NCBI GenBank assembly: GCA_963705515.1
Contig: CAVPJV010000007.1
Span: 124,001 to 188,000 of the forward strand
Reading direction: 5' to 3'
DNA from: Gaiellasilicea sp963705515
GTDB lineage: Bacteria; Actinomycetota; Thermoleophilia; Gaiellales; Gaiellaceae
DNA length: 64,000 bases
Shown here: piece after piece, positions 16,049 through 24,956 of the stretch
How positions within the stretch are numbered: position 1 is the stretch's first letter
Layout: each line of letters begins with the position of its first letter
Made by a program: the position numbers and the translations under genes
The notes under the pieces: model-generated
The model's input: only the letters and a program-made list of their open reading frames with translations
Database searches by the model: none
Told to the model about the DNA's origin: nothing

Positions 16049-16957
16049 GTGCGACGGATCCTGTTGACACTCGTCCTGTTGGCGCTGGCGGCCCCGATCG
16101 CCCTGGCGCAGGAGGCCTTCCCGAAGAAGATCGCGCTGCCCGACGGCTTCGCGCCCGAGGGACTCGAGATCGGGACGGGGAGCACGTTCTACGTCGGCTC
16201 GGTCGGTACCGGCGCCGTCTATGCCGGCGACGTCCGCACCGGCTCGGGACGGATCCTCGTCCAGGGCGTGCCCAACGTGCGCTCGGCGACCGGGATCGAG
16301 CTCGAGGGCGACCGCCTTTGGGTCTCGGGCGCGCGCTTCGGCAACGCGCTGCTCTACAACGCGAAGACGGGCGCGCTGATGGCGCAGTTCCAGCTCGCGA
16401 CCGGACCGGGCGCGACCTTCATCAACGACGCGGTGGTCACGAAGGACGGCGTCTACTTCACCGACTCGCAACGGCCTGTCATCTACAAGGTCGGTCTCGC
16501 CGGCATCGTCGGCCCAGGGCCGGTGACGACCATTCCGCTCGGCGGGGACTACGTCCACGTCGCGGGCCAGTTCAACCTGAACGGCATCGTCGCCACGCCC
16601 GACGGCAAGACGCTGATCGCCGTGCAGACCAGCTCGCGGAAGCTGCTCACGATCGACCCGGCGACCGGAGTCGCGACGACGATCGATCTCGGCGGCTACG
16701 ACCTCGCGAACGGCGACGGACTGCTGCTCCACGGTCGGACGCTGTACGTCGTCCAGAACCGCGACAACAAGGTCGCGGTCTTCGAGCTCTCAGCGGATCT
16801 GAGCACGGCGACGTTCGTGCGCGCGATCACGGATCCGGGCAACCTCGACGTCCCGACGACGATCGACCGCGCAGGCAGCCGCCTGTACGTCGTCAACGCC
16901 CGCTTCGGGACGACGACGCCGACCGACCAGGCCTACCACGTGGTCAGGCTTCCGTAG
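16049..16957 (+). CDS. Secreted beta-propeller (SMP-30/NHL-like) protein
   Basis: GTG 16049 follows GAGGGGGGAAC. The first 20 residues (RRILLTLVLLALAAPIALAQ) form a clear signal peptide with an AxA-type cleavage site, so the 302-aa product is exported. The mature part repeats four-stranded blades (FYVGSVGTGAVYAGDV, LWVSGARFGNALLYN, VYFTDSQRPVIYKV, LYVVQNRDNKVAVFEL, LYVVNARFGTTTPTDQ), typical of SMP-30/gluconolactonase-like six-bladed propellers. No catalytic metal triad could be confirmed. A strong hairpin follows. Confidence 0.8.
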   Translation: MRRILLTLVLLALAAPIALAQEAFPKKIALPDGFAPEGLEIGTGSTFYVGSVGTGAVYAGDVRTGSGRILVQGVPNVRSATGIELEGDRLWVSGARFGNALLYNAKTGALMAQFQLATGPGATFINDAVVTKDGVYFTDSQRPVIYKVGLAGIVGPGPVTTIPLGGDYVHVAGQFNLNGIVATPDGKTLIAVQTSSRKLLTIDPATGVATTIDLGGYDLANGDGLLLHGRTLYVVQNRDNKVAVFELSADLSTATFVRAITDPGNLDVPTTIDRAGSRLYVVNARFGTTTPTDQAYHVVRLP

Positions 16958-16966
16958 GCGCCTGCG

Positions 16967-16995
16967 GCGGGGTGCGGCCACGCGCCGCACCCCGC
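16967..16995. terminator. Hairpin terminator
   Basis: A 12-bp perfect stem, GCGGGGTGCGGC (16967-16978) with GCCGCACCCCGC (16984-16995), loop CACGC, between convergent stops at 16957 and 16996. No U-run. Shared bidirectional terminator is the simplest reading. Confidence 0.7.
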
Positions 16996-17670
16996 TCAGC
17001 GTTCCTCGACGCCCTCGAGCCGCATGAACGCGTAGAGGACCAGGTAGCTGAGCGTCAGAAAGCTCGAGAGGAGCACAGTCATCCCGATCGCGCGCGGGTC
17101 GACGAGGATCACGTCGAGGTCCGAGAGCAGCCGCGGATGCGTCAGCACGTCCCAGCTGTTCCAGCGCAGGACGCGGCCGAGGTAGACCCCGAAGCTCGCC
17201 AGGCCGAGCACGGCGACGGCCGTCACCCACGCCACCCGCGGCCCTGCGAGGCTGCGCACGACCGACTGGACGAGGTAGAGGGAGAGGAAGCCGAGCAGCA
17301 TCCCCGTCCACGCCGGCGCCGCAATCACGACGATGTCGACCCAGAGCGGGACGACCGGGCTCGGGACGAGGTGCTTGAAGTCGGTGATGATGTACGGCGC
17401 GTTCGGGAGGAACAGGAGCCACAGCGCCGCGAGCGGGAGCAGCCGCAACGGCCGCATCCCCGCGCGGTGGCGGTCGTAGATCATGATCGCGAGCCCGAAC
17501 GGGATCCAGGCGAGGAGGAGGTTCCAGATCAGCCAGCCGTACAGCTGCTCGCCGGAGTAGACGTAGCGCGTGACGATCAGGGCCGCGGAGAAGAGCGACA
17601 GCAGCCCGAGCGCCGCGTAGATCGCGCTCCTGCGTCGACTGATCTCGATGCTGTCCATCCCGAGAACCAC
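16996..17670 (-). CDS. DUF1361 integral membrane protein
   Basis: The 224-residue product has seven hydrophobic helices and the DUF1361 signature: GWLIWNLLLAWIPFGLA early, then WLLFLPNAPYIITDFKHL, and WVDIVVIAAPAWTGMLLGFLSL. Members are polytopic inner-membrane proteins of unknown function. The C-terminal segment RWNSWDVLTHP is also typical. It lies 15 bases beyond the stop of a secreted-protein gene on the same strand but with no other functional link visible. Confidence 0.85.
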   Translation of the reverse strand: MVLGMDSIEISRRRSAIYAALGLLSLFSAALIVTRYVYSGEQLYGWLIWNLLLAWIPFGLAIMIYDRHRAGMRPLRLLPLAALWLLFLPNAPYIITDFKHLVPSPVVPLWVDIVVIAAPAWTGMLLGFLSLYLVQSVVRSLAGPRVAWVTAVAVLGLASFGVYLGRVLRWNSWDVLTHPRLLSDLDVILVDPRAIGMTVLLSSFLTLSYLVLYAFMRLEGVEER

Positions 17671-17685
17671 TGTACCGGCGCGGGT

Positions 17686-18636
17686 TCAGGCCGACTCGTG
17701 CGCGAGGCTCGCGGATCCCGGCGGGCCGAACGCGGCCGTCCGCGCTCCCCAGCCCGCGAACCGCGTGCGGAAGCTCCCGGTGAACGTCCCGCCGGCCGTC
17801 GTGCGGCGGCACGCGCCCCGCGTCTCGGTCGACGTCCCCGCTGCGGCGAACGTGCCGCTCCCCTGAACCGCGAGTCCGGGAGGCAGCTCGACGGCGAAGG
17901 TCGGCGAGGCTACCGGCAGCGGATCGAAGCCGAGGCGCTCGAGTCGCATCACGTGGTACCACGTCGCGCCGGCTGGCGCCGACCGGGCGCGATCGGCGAA
18001 GCTCAGCGTCATCCAGCCGCCGGCGTCCGGGGAGAGCAGGAGCGTCGCCGCCGGGCCGGCGGCTGCCTGGCGAATCGCTGTGAGCACCGTCGACGGCGAG
18101 CACGTCTCCACGACCGGCGCCGCACAGTCGACCGGCCCGCCGCGGTTAAACGTCACCGAGCCGGCGAATCGGACGCGGCGGATGCTCCCGAAGAACGCCG
18201 TCCCAGTGCGCAGGACGAAGCTGCCGCGCAGAGCCACGGGGACGGAGGCAAACGCGCCGCGGCAGCCTAGAGACTCGCCGATCTCCCGCGCCGGTCCGGT
18301 CGCCGTCACGGTCATGTCGATCTCGGCGAGCGTCCCGACGCGTGCCCGCCAGCGCCCGCTCCGGCCGTCGAACGCGACGGTGCCGGCGGGCGCAGCGCGG
18401 AGACCGTGCTGCTCCTCCCCGCCCCCCTTCGCGAGCGCGTGAGTGAGCGAGACGCCGAAGGTCTCGCGCGCGCCCGGCGAAGTGGGGCCGACGACAGCGG
18501 CCGAGAGGTTCCACCCGGCTTGCGACAGCTTCGTCGGCGAGACGAAGAGCGTGACGTGGTCGATCGCGGCCGCATTCGCGGGCGCGGCAAGCGCAGCTCC
18601 CACGGCGGCGATCGACAGTGCGGTGCGACCCGTCAT
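17686..18636 (-). CDS. Secreted hypothetical protein, 316 aa
   Basis: Starts ATG 18636 with a signal peptide (TGRTALSIAAVGAALAAPANA) and a likely cleavage after ANA. The mature protein is rich in beta-type Thr/Gly/Ala segments and has paired cysteines (SLGCRGAF, VDCAAPVVETCSP, GACRRTTAGG), suggesting disulphide-bonded extracellular domains. No known family is recognised. Upstream of the DUF1361 gene on the same strand. Confidence 0.7.
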   Translation of the reverse strand: MTGRTALSIAAVGAALAAPANAAAIDHVTLFVSPTKLSQAGWNLSAAVVGPTSPGARETFGVSLTHALAKGGGEEQHGLRAAPAGTVAFDGRSGRWRARVGTLAEIDMTVTATGPAREIGESLGCRGAFASVPVALRGSFVLRTGTAFFGSIRRVRFAGSVTFNRGGPVDCAAPVVETCSPSTVLTAIRQAAAGPAATLLLSPDAGGWMTLSFADRARSAPAGATWYHVMRLERLGFDPLPVASPTFAVELPPGLAVQGSGTFAAAGTSTETRGACRRTTAGGTFTGSFRTRFAGWGARTAAFGPPGSASLAHESA

Positions 18637-18670
18637 GGACCCCTCCAGTTCCCCGAACGGTACGTCGTCA

Positions 18671-19861
18671 TCAGTCCGGCAGCAAGGGCATTGCGATCCC
18701 TTCGCCGCGGCCGAGCAGCACCGCCCGCGTGAGCGCCTCGGAGCCGAAGCGGGCCCGCACCTCGTCGACCGCCGCGTCGAGCGCGCCGTCGTTGCGGGGG
18801 TCGAAGGGGAGCATCAACTGCACGGCGCGGTCGTCCTCGAGGTTGGCGACCGCCACCCCGACGAGCGTGACCCCACGCCGCTCGATCATCGGCGTCGCCG
18901 CCGCGAGCAGGCCTCGAGCGGTGGCGAGGACCGTGTGCGTCTGCGAGGTGGGCAGGTCGAGCGTGTGCGACCTGGTCGCCCGCGAGAAGTCGTCGAACCG
19001 GAGACGGAGCACGACCGTGCGGCCGACGCGTCCGGCGGCCCGCAGCCGCCGCGTGACGCGGTCGACGAGCCCGATCAGCGCCGCGTCGAGCGCCTCCGCC
19101 GAGGTCGGTGCACGACCGAGCGCCCGCTGCGAGCCGATCGAGCCGCGCCGGCGGCCCGTCCGCACCGGCCGCGGGTCGAGGTTGTGGGCGAGCGCGTGCA
19201 AGTGGCGTCCCGATGCGCGGCCGAGCATCGACACGAGCACCGGCTCCGGCAGCAGCGCGACCTGCCTCACCTTTGCGATCCCGCGCGCGCGCAGCTTCGC
19301 GGCGGTGACGGGTCCGACGCCCCACAGTCGCTCCACCGGGAGCGGGTGGAGGAAGGCCAACTCCTTGTCCGGCGGCACGACCAGCAGCCCATCCGGCTTC
19401 GCGACCGCGCTCGCGACCTTGGCGAGGAACTTCGTCCTCGCGACGCCGACCGTGATCGGCAGGCCGACTCGTTCGAGCACGTCGCGACGGAGCCGCTGGG
19501 CCAGCTCGACCGGCGTCCCGAACCCCCGCTCCATCCCGCTGACGTCGAGGAACGCCTCGTCGATCGAGAGCCCCTCGACGAGCGGCGTCGTGTCGTCGAA
19601 CACCTCGAAGACGGCCCTGCTCGCCTCGACGTACGCCGAGAAGCGCGGCCGGACCGCCACCGCGTCAGGGCAGAGCCGGCGCGCCTGCCGCTCGCTCATG
19701 GCCGTCCGGACGCCGAACGCCTTCGCCTCGTAGCTCGCCGCGAGCACGACCCCCATGCCGACGAGCACCGGCCGCCCCCGCAGCTTCGGCTCGTCCCGCT
19801 GCTCGACGGATGCGAAGAATGCGTCCAGGTCGGCGTGCAGGATGGTCGCCCGTCGTGACAC
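18671..19861 (-). CDS. dinB: DNA polymerase IV (Y-family translesion polymerase)
   Basis: The 396-residue product has the Y-family signature throughout: ILHADLDAFFASVEQ (first metal aspartates and steric gate Phe), VVLAASYEAKAFGVRTAM, SIDEAFLDVSG (catalytic Asp-Glu pair), GVARTKFLAKVAS, and the helix-hairpin-helix PVERLWGVGPVTAAKLRARG. A little-finger domain follows. It extends damaged or mismatched primers in the cytoplasm without proofreading. No beta-clamp motif is obvious at the extreme C-terminus (AMPLLPD), though QLMLPF near the little finger could serve. The gene ends before an alpha/beta hydrolase gene on the same strand. Confidence 0.95.
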   Translation of the reverse strand: MSRRATILHADLDAFFASVEQRDEPKLRGRPVLVGMGVVLAASYEAKAFGVRTAMSERQARRLCPDAVAVRPRFSAYVEASRAVFEVFDDTTPLVEGLSIDEAFLDVSGMERGFGTPVELAQRLRRDVLERVGLPITVGVARTKFLAKVASAVAKPDGLLVVPPDKELAFLHPLPVERLWGVGPVTAAKLRARGIAKVRQVALLPEPVLVSMLGRASGRHLHALAHNLDPRPVRTGRRRGSIGSQRALGRAPTSAEALDAALIGLVDRVTRRLRAAGRVGRTVVLRLRFDDFSRATRSHTLDLPTSQTHTVLATARGLLAAATPMIERRGVTLVGVAVANLEDDRAVQLMLPFDPRNDGALDAAVDEVRARFGSEALTRAVLLGRGEGIAMPLLPD

Positions 19862-19879
19862 GAACGTATGTTCGCACAG

Positions 19880-20473
19880 TCAGACCTGCTGCGAAAGCCA
19901 GCCCTGGACCGCCTCGGTGACCGGCTTGGCGTTGCGGAGGCTGTGGTTGCCCGGCACGAGGACGACCGTACGCAGCTCCGAAGGAGGCGGGATTCCGAAC
20001 GGATCGCCCTCGCCCTGGACGACGAGCAGAGGCGCCGTGACCGCCTCGAGCTCCGAGAGCCGGCTGGGAGCGTCAGGACGTCCGGGCGGGCGTAGCGGGA
20101 ACGCGAGGCACACGACACCGACAGCAGCGGTCGTCGCGGCTGTGCGGCAGGCGACGCGGGCGCCGGACGAGCGGCCGCCCGTGAAGAGCGGCAGGCCGCT
20201 CAGCGCACCGGCGCGCAGCTGCTCGACGACCGCGACCCAGGCGGTGTCGAGCTGCGCCGCCGGCGCCGGCGAGCGCCGCCCCGCGACCCGGTAGGGCTGC
20301 TCCACGAGCGCGACGGAGACGTCGGCGGCGAGCGCAGCGGCAGTGGCGGCGACGAGGTCCGGTGCCGCCACCCCTCCCCCGGCCCCGTGCCCGAGCACGA
20401 GCGCCGCGCGAGGCTCGGCAGCCGCGTGCAGGTGGGCTCGCGCGGTGCCGTGCGGGGTGTCGAGCTCGAGCAT
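19880..20473 (-). CDS. Alpha/beta-hydrolase (dienelactone-hydrolase-like, KANL3/Tex30 type)
   Basis: The 197-residue product begins MLELDTPHGTARAHLH at ATG 20473 and shows LVLGHGAGGGVAAPD (oxyanion loop), a nucleophile elbow in FTGGRSSGARVA (Ser in G-R-S-S-G), LVVQGEGDPFG carrying the acid, and PGNHSLR with the catalytic His. This is the compact alpha/beta hydrolase group of unknown substrate. A longer start at about 20516 would overlap the divergent YciI-like gene, so the shorter one is used. The divergent gap is 40 bases. Confidence 0.82.
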   Translation of the reverse strand: MLELDTPHGTARAHLHAAAEPRAALVLGHGAGGGVAAPDLVAATAAALAADVSVALVEQPYRVAGRRSPAPAAQLDTAWVAVVEQLRAGALSGLPLFTGGRSSGARVACRTAATTAAVGVVCLAFPLRPPGRPDAPSRLSELEAVTAPLLVVQGEGDPFGIPPPSELRTVVLVPGNHSLRNAKPVTEAVQGWLSQQV

Positions 20474-20513
20474 GTCCGCCAACTCTGCCCGTTGGTCGCG
20501 CGAGAATGCCGAG

Positions 20514-20833
20514 ATGAACAGGCGGGACGAGCGGCTCTTCGTCGTCGACCGGCCGGCCGGGTCGGAGTGGGTGCCGGGTAAGGGTGCGCGGAGCAGCCGC
20601 TCTGGGACGAGCATGCGGCCTTCATGGACGACCTGTTCGAACGTGGCGTGATCGCGCTCGGCGGACCGTTTCTGGACGACTCCGGCGCGATGCTCGTGAT
20701 GCGGGTCGCCGACGAGCACGAAGCGCGCGAGCTACTCGAGCCGGATCCGTGGTGCAGCAACGGCCGCGACATTCAGGGGATCGGCAGGATCCGGCCGTGG
20801 ACGATCTTTCTCGACAGCCGGGGCGGGCTTTGA
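20514..20833 (+). CDS. YciI-like protein with an apparent one-base deletion
   Basis: Two frames join into about 107 residues: MNRRDERLFVVDRPAG...WVPGKG from ATG 20514, then, after a missing base near 20590, the frame PLWDEHAAFMDDLFERG. The DEHAAFMDDLFERGVIALGGP block and ARELLEPDPW are typical of YciI-like ferredoxin-fold proteins. These are small dimers, some with a catalytic His-Asp pair; the function here is unknown. The TGA overlaps the TOPRIM gene (TTGA at 20830-20833), and a GTG start of that gene lies within this one. Confidence 0.65.
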
Positions 20834-21339
20834 TCCTCGTCGAAGGCCCGAGCGACCGGATCGCGCTCGAGACCCTGGCTGCGCGCCGCGGCCGCGATCT
20901 CGCTGCCGAGGGCGTCGAGGTGGTGTCGATCGGCGGCGCGCAGGCGATCGCGCGGACTCTGAGCGGCGTGTCCGGCGTCCGCGTCGCCGGGCTCTACGAC
21001 GTCGCCGAGGAGCGTGCCGTGCTGCGAGGGCTCGCGCGCGCCGGGGTCGATGCGGATGGGTTCTTCGCGTGCGTCCCCGACCTCGAGGGAGAGCTCGTCC
21101 ACGCGCTCGGCCCGGAGCGGATGCTCGAGCTCGTCGAGGTCCGCGGCCAGCTTGGCGCGTTCACCACCTACCGGAAGCAGCCGGCGCAGCGCGCGAAGCC
21201 GCTCGAGGCACAGCTCCACGGCTGGCTCCACAACTGGAAGATCCGCTACGCGGCGCCGCTCGTCGACGCGCTCGACCTCGAGCGCGTCCCCGAGCCGCTC
21301 GACCGCGTCCTCGCCTACGTGGGTGTCGCCAGCGCCTGA
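20797..21339 (+). CDS. TOPRIM-domain (OLD-like) protein
   Basis: GTG 20797 has CAGGATCCGGCC ahead of it; TTG 20830 is an alternative start. The product opens with ALILVEGPSDRIALETLAARRG, the TOPRIM glutamate motif as found in OLD-family nucleases, and continues with VVSIGGAQAIARTL and GLYDVAEERAVLRGL, where the Asp could be the DxD-type metal site. There is no ATPase domain, so this is a TOPRIM-only protein of 180 residues. It may act as a nuclease partner or a degenerate relative. It converges with the nucleotidyltransferase gene with 25 bases of overlap. Confidence 0.72.
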   Translation: MDDLSRQPGRALILVEGPSDRIALETLAARRGRDLAAEGVEVVSIGGAQAIARTLSGVSGVRVAGLYDVAEERAVLRGLARAGVDADGFFACVPDLEGELVHALGPERMLELVEVRGQLGAFTTYRKQPAQRAKPLEAQLHGWLHNWKIRYAAPLVDALDLERVPEPLDRVLAYVGVASA

Positions 21340-22058
21340 AGCTGTGCCTCGACCGCGGAGGCGAGCTCGGCTGCGTCCTCCGACTCGCGCTGCAACACCG
21401 AGATCGCACTGCGGAGGGCGCGGTCGAGCTCCTCCGGCTCGAGCGAGCGGACGAGCGAGCTCTCGAACGCCTCCAGCGCCTCCGCCGGCAGGTCGTCGAA
21501 ACTCCGGCCGTGGCTCCCTTCGAGCCCCCGGCGGCGACAGGCGAGGAGAAACGCCTGCTCGCGGACGCCGCTGATCCAGTGCTCCGCCTGCCACCAGCGG
21601 CCGCGCTGGATCGAGAAGCGCGCCCGCACGGCGTGATGGACGGCGAGCCCGAACAGCTCGTCCGCCGTCACGGGCGACGACTGCGGCAGCTCGACGGCGC
21701 TGCCGAAGAGCAGCCGGAATCGCGGCCCGCGCGCGCCGAAGGCGGAGGCGGGTGCGAACGAGAGGTCGACCTGGAGACAGCCCGGCAGGAGGAAGACGCG
21801 GTAGATCGCGGCGCCCGCCGGCAGGTCGAAGAGATGGACGCCGCCGAGCTCGGCTGCGACCTCCTCCGTCCACTCCTCGAGGACGTCGTCGACGGACGCG
21901 GCGTCGTCGACGCCGAACGTGAGGTCGAGGTCGGACCAGCGGTCGCCCGGACCGTCCGCGAGGCCGCCGACCACGGCGGCGGCGACCACGCGCGGATCGG
22001 CCTCGGCCATGCCGAGCACGTGGTCGCGCGCACGGTCGCGGTCGTCGACGGTGAACAC
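21315..22058 (-). CDS. Nucleotidyltransferase-domain protein
   Basis: The 247-residue product shows the pol-beta-type nucleotidyltransferase pattern: GGLADGPGDRWSDLDLTFGV carries the GG...DxD site (Asp 43 and Asp 45 approximately) and LQVDLSFAP could supply the third acid. A helical C-terminal part follows (RWWQAEHWISGVREQAFLLA), like DNA- or drug-nucleotidylating enzymes of the aminoglycoside-transferase group. The substrate is unknown. It overlaps the TOPRIM gene tail to tail. Confidence 0.78.
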   Translation of the reverse strand: MFTVDDRDRARDHVLGMAEADPRVVAAAVVGGLADGPGDRWSDLDLTFGVDDAASVDDVLEEWTEEVAAELGGVHLFDLPAGAAIYRVFLLPGCLQVDLSFAPASAFGARGPRFRLLFGSAVELPQSSPVTADELFGLAVHHAVRARFSIQRGRWWQAEHWISGVREQAFLLACRRRGLEGSHGRSFDDLPAEALEAFESSLVRSLEPEELDRALRSAISVLQRESEDAAELASAVEAQLQALATPT

Positions 22059-22137
22059 GGAGCCGATGCTCGCAGACCCGGCCGACGGCTAACGTCGCCC
22101 CGGATAGGTTGCGGACGTCCCGCTGAAGGAGGAGCGC

Positions 22138-22461
22138 ATGCACGTCACAGTCACGACGACCGACATCACGGGCGAGACGATCGGGAACGCCACCATCGTC
22201 GGCGAGGAGATGGACCGCTGGCTGCGCGACGCGGACGGCTTCGAGGGCTTCCTCCTGCTCGCGAGCGAGACGAAGGCCGTCGGGCTGGCGTTCTGGGCGA
22301 GCCGCGAGGTCGCCCAGCGGCACAACCATGCGCGTACGCAGTTCCGCGAGCGGATGCTCTCGATTGCAGGTGCGCAGATCGAGGACGTCGTCGACTACCA
22401 GGTCGCGTTCGCGCGGCTCGGGCCGGGGCTGGTCGCCGCCGGCACCGAGTCCGAGGGCTAG
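22138..22461 (+). CDS. Hypothetical protein, 107 aa (possible antibiotic-monooxygenase-like fold)
   Basis: ATG 22138 follows GAAGGAGGAGCGC, a strong ribosome site. The product MHVTVTTTDITGETIGNATI ... FLLLASETKAVGLAFWASREVAQRH has the beta-alpha-beta rhythm of small ferredoxin-like (ABM/dimeric alpha-beta barrel) proteins. The resemblance is by eye only. Its TAG overlaps the stop of the opposing cupin gene at a shared CTAG. Confidence 0.6.
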   Translation: MHVTVTTTDITGETIGNATIVGEEMDRWLRDADGFEGFLLLASETKAVGLAFWASREVAQRHNHARTQFRERMLSIAGAQIEDVVDYQVAFARLGPGLVAAGTESEG

Positions 22462-23026
22462 CCCGGAAGCCAGCCCTCTCGGTATCGCGACGGCTCGGAG
22501 TCCGGGAAGCGGCGTACGCGACCTCCTCGTCGGCCGTCTCCTCCTCGACGCCGGCGCCGTGCCGGAGCGCGGCCTCGTCCACGGTGTAGGCGCCCCAGTC
22601 CGTCACCCACTCGAGCGTCCCGTCGAGGCCACGGGTGGTCTGATGCTCGCGCGCGCCGACGGCGACCACGACGCACGGCTCCGTCCCGGCGCCGACGATG
22701 ACGTGCTCCGTCCGCGGCGGACAGTGGACGAAGTCCCAGCGCCGCAACAGCCGCTCCTCACCCTCGATGATCAGCAGGGCCTCGCCCGAGAGGACGAGGA
22801 AGTTCTCCTCGTCGATCTCCCAGTGGTACATCGCCATCGGCTCGCCGGGGGCGAGGACGATCAGGTTGATCCCGAGCTGCGTGAACTCCGCCTCGCCCTC
22901 GAAGGGCAGCGTCGCCTTCCCATCCCGGTGGCGCCAGCGGGCGTCGCGGGCGTTGAGGACGAACCAGCCCTCGCCGGCCGCGACGCGTCCGTGCTCCGTC
23001 TGTTCGAGCGGCGCCTCGGGGGTCAC
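22458..23026 (-). CDS. Cupin-domain protein with an apparent frame change near its C-terminus
   Basis: The product of about 189 residues is a cupin: MYHWEIDEENFLVLSGEALL (motif 1) and WDFVHCPPRTEHVIVGAG (motif 2). It is clearly paralogous to the protein at 27834-28382, sharing GWFVLNARDA, the DFVHCPP segment, HGA-V-EET and a YR-GWLP end. The last residues (FPDSEPSRYREGWLPG) are in another frame; one base is missing near 22513. GTG 23026 overlaps the stop of the MFS gene (GTGA), so it is the last gene of the TetR-MFS-cupin unit. Confidence 0.8.
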
Positions 23027-24956
23027 CCCCGCATTCTGCTCAAGTCCGGCGGCTCGGCGACGTACTCGCGGGCGAAGTCGTCGAGCATCGCTCGCACCTC
23101 GTCGTGCTCTTCCGGTGACCAGCCGTCGAGGAGCTCGGCGAGGCGCTGGCGTCGAACCGCCAGCAGGCGGCCGTAGACGTCCTGGCCGTCGCTGCCGAGG
23201 CGATCGTCCTCGATCAGACCCCGCTCGCGAAGCGAGACGCCCGCCGCGACGAGTTCGGGATCGTCGAGGTCGACCATGGTGTCCTCTCCGAGCCGTGCGA
23301 GCAGCCACAATTCGGCCGGATCGAGATCGATCTCGGCCTCGTCGGCCACCTGCTCGTAGACCCGCCAGCGGTTCTCTCGCCTGGCGAGCGTCGCCAGGAT
23401 CCGCTCCAGCTCCGGCAGCGACTTCGCGTCACGTGGGGTCGCGAAGCTCTCGGCGATGCCTTCTGCCGCCGCGCTCTTGCGCAGCGGCACCTCCCGCAGC
23501 AGCCAGGTGAGCCCGAAGCCGAGCAGCGAGACCGCCGCGGCGACGCTGAAGACCGGCCCGAGCGCCGTGACGAACGCGTCGAGGTAGAGCGCGTGAACCG
23601 CCGCCGGCAGCTGCGCGATGATGCCCGGGCTGACCGCGTCCGGAAGCTGCGTTCCCGGCGGCAGCGCGTCGGCGAGGTTGCTGGCGAGCTGGTTGGCGAA
23701 GATCGCGCCGAAGACCGAGACGCCGATCGAGCCGCCGACCTGCCGGAAGAGAGTCGACCCGGAGGTGGCGACGCCGAGCTGCTCGTACGGGACCGCGTTC
23801 TGAGCGGCGAGCACGAGCACCTGCATCGTCATCCCGAGCCCGAACCCGAGCACGAGCATGTAAAGGGCGGTCTGCCAGATCGGCATCGAGACGCTGATCC
23901 CCGAGAGCAGGTACATCGCGACCGTCATCAGCGCGGTGCCGATGATCGGAAACGGCTTGTAGCGGCCGAGCCGGCTGATCAGCTGCCCGCTGCCGATCGA
24001 GGTGACGAGCACGCCCGCCATCATCGGCGTCAGCAGCAACCCGGACTCGGTCGGGCTGTAGGCCCTTGACGACCTGCAGGTAGAGCGGGAGATACGTGAT
24101 CCCGCCGAAGAGGGCGAGGCCGACGATGAAGCCGATCGCGCTCGTGACCGTGAAGGTCCGGTTCCGGAAGAGCTCGAGCGGCAGGATCGGCTCGGCGGCT
24201 CTCCGCTCGACGAACACGAACGCGACGAGCGAGAGGACGCCCACGACCATCAGCGCGATGATCTGGGCCGAGTCCCACGGCCACGTCGTGCCGCCGAGGC
24301 TCGTGAAGAGCACGATGCCCGAGAGGCCGGCCGCCAGCAGCGTCGCGCCGAGGTAGTCGATCTTGTGACGGACGTGCACGGCGGGGCTGTGGAACGCGGC
24401 CGCGATCACGCCGAACGCGAGCGCGCCCAGCGGCAGGTTGATGTAGAAGATCCAGCGCCACGAGAGGTTGTCGACGAAGAAGCCGCCGAGCAGCGGCCCG
24501 ATCACCGTCGAGACGCCGAAGACTGCGCCGAAGAGCCCCTGGTACTTGCCCCGCTCGCGCGGCGGCACGATGTCGCCGAGCACCGCCATGCTCGTGACGA
24601 TCAGGCCGCCGCCGCCGATCCCCTGCAGCGGCGCGGAACGCGATCAGCTGGCCCATGTTCTGGGCGAGCCCGCAGAGCACCGAGCCGATGAGGAAGATCA
24701 CGATCGCCGTCTGCAGCACGATCCTGCGCCCGTAGAGGTCGCCGAGCTTCCCGTAGAGCGGCCCGACGACGGTCGACGCGAGCAGGTATGAGGTCACGAC
24801 CCAGGAGAGGTGCTCGATCCCGCCGAGCTCGCCGACGATCGTCGGCAGCGCCGTCGAGACGATCGTCTGGTCGAGCGACGCCAGCAGCAGGACCAGCATC
24901 AGCGCGCCGAAGATCAGGCGGACGCGGGGCGCATGCTGCTCAGTCGCGCCCGTCAC
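23023..24956 (-). CDS. EmrB/QacA-type MFS transporter fused to a C-terminal MarR-like winged-helix domain, two apparent +1 frameshifts
   Basis: Frames joined across extra bases near 24640 and 24066 give about 643 residues. The membrane part is a 14-helix DHA2 transporter: ASLDQTIVSTALPTIVGELG, GKLGDLYGRR (motif A), LGDIVPPRERGKYQGLFG, GPLLGGFFVDNLSWRWIF. After the last helix about 150 soluble residues follow (LPELERILATLARRENRW, AELWLLARLGEDTMV, RRQRLAELLDGWSPEEHDEV), the usual end of a MarR-type winged helix. ATG 24956 overlaps the TetR gene stop. Drug or metabolite efflux under TetR control is inferred. Confidence 0.83.

Noticed and set aside
14990..16732. A 736-codon minus-strand frame running upstream of the gene at 14522-14989
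   Set aside because: It lies antisense to a serine hydrolase and a propeller protein with clear motifs; only the part after ATG 14989 has its own composition.
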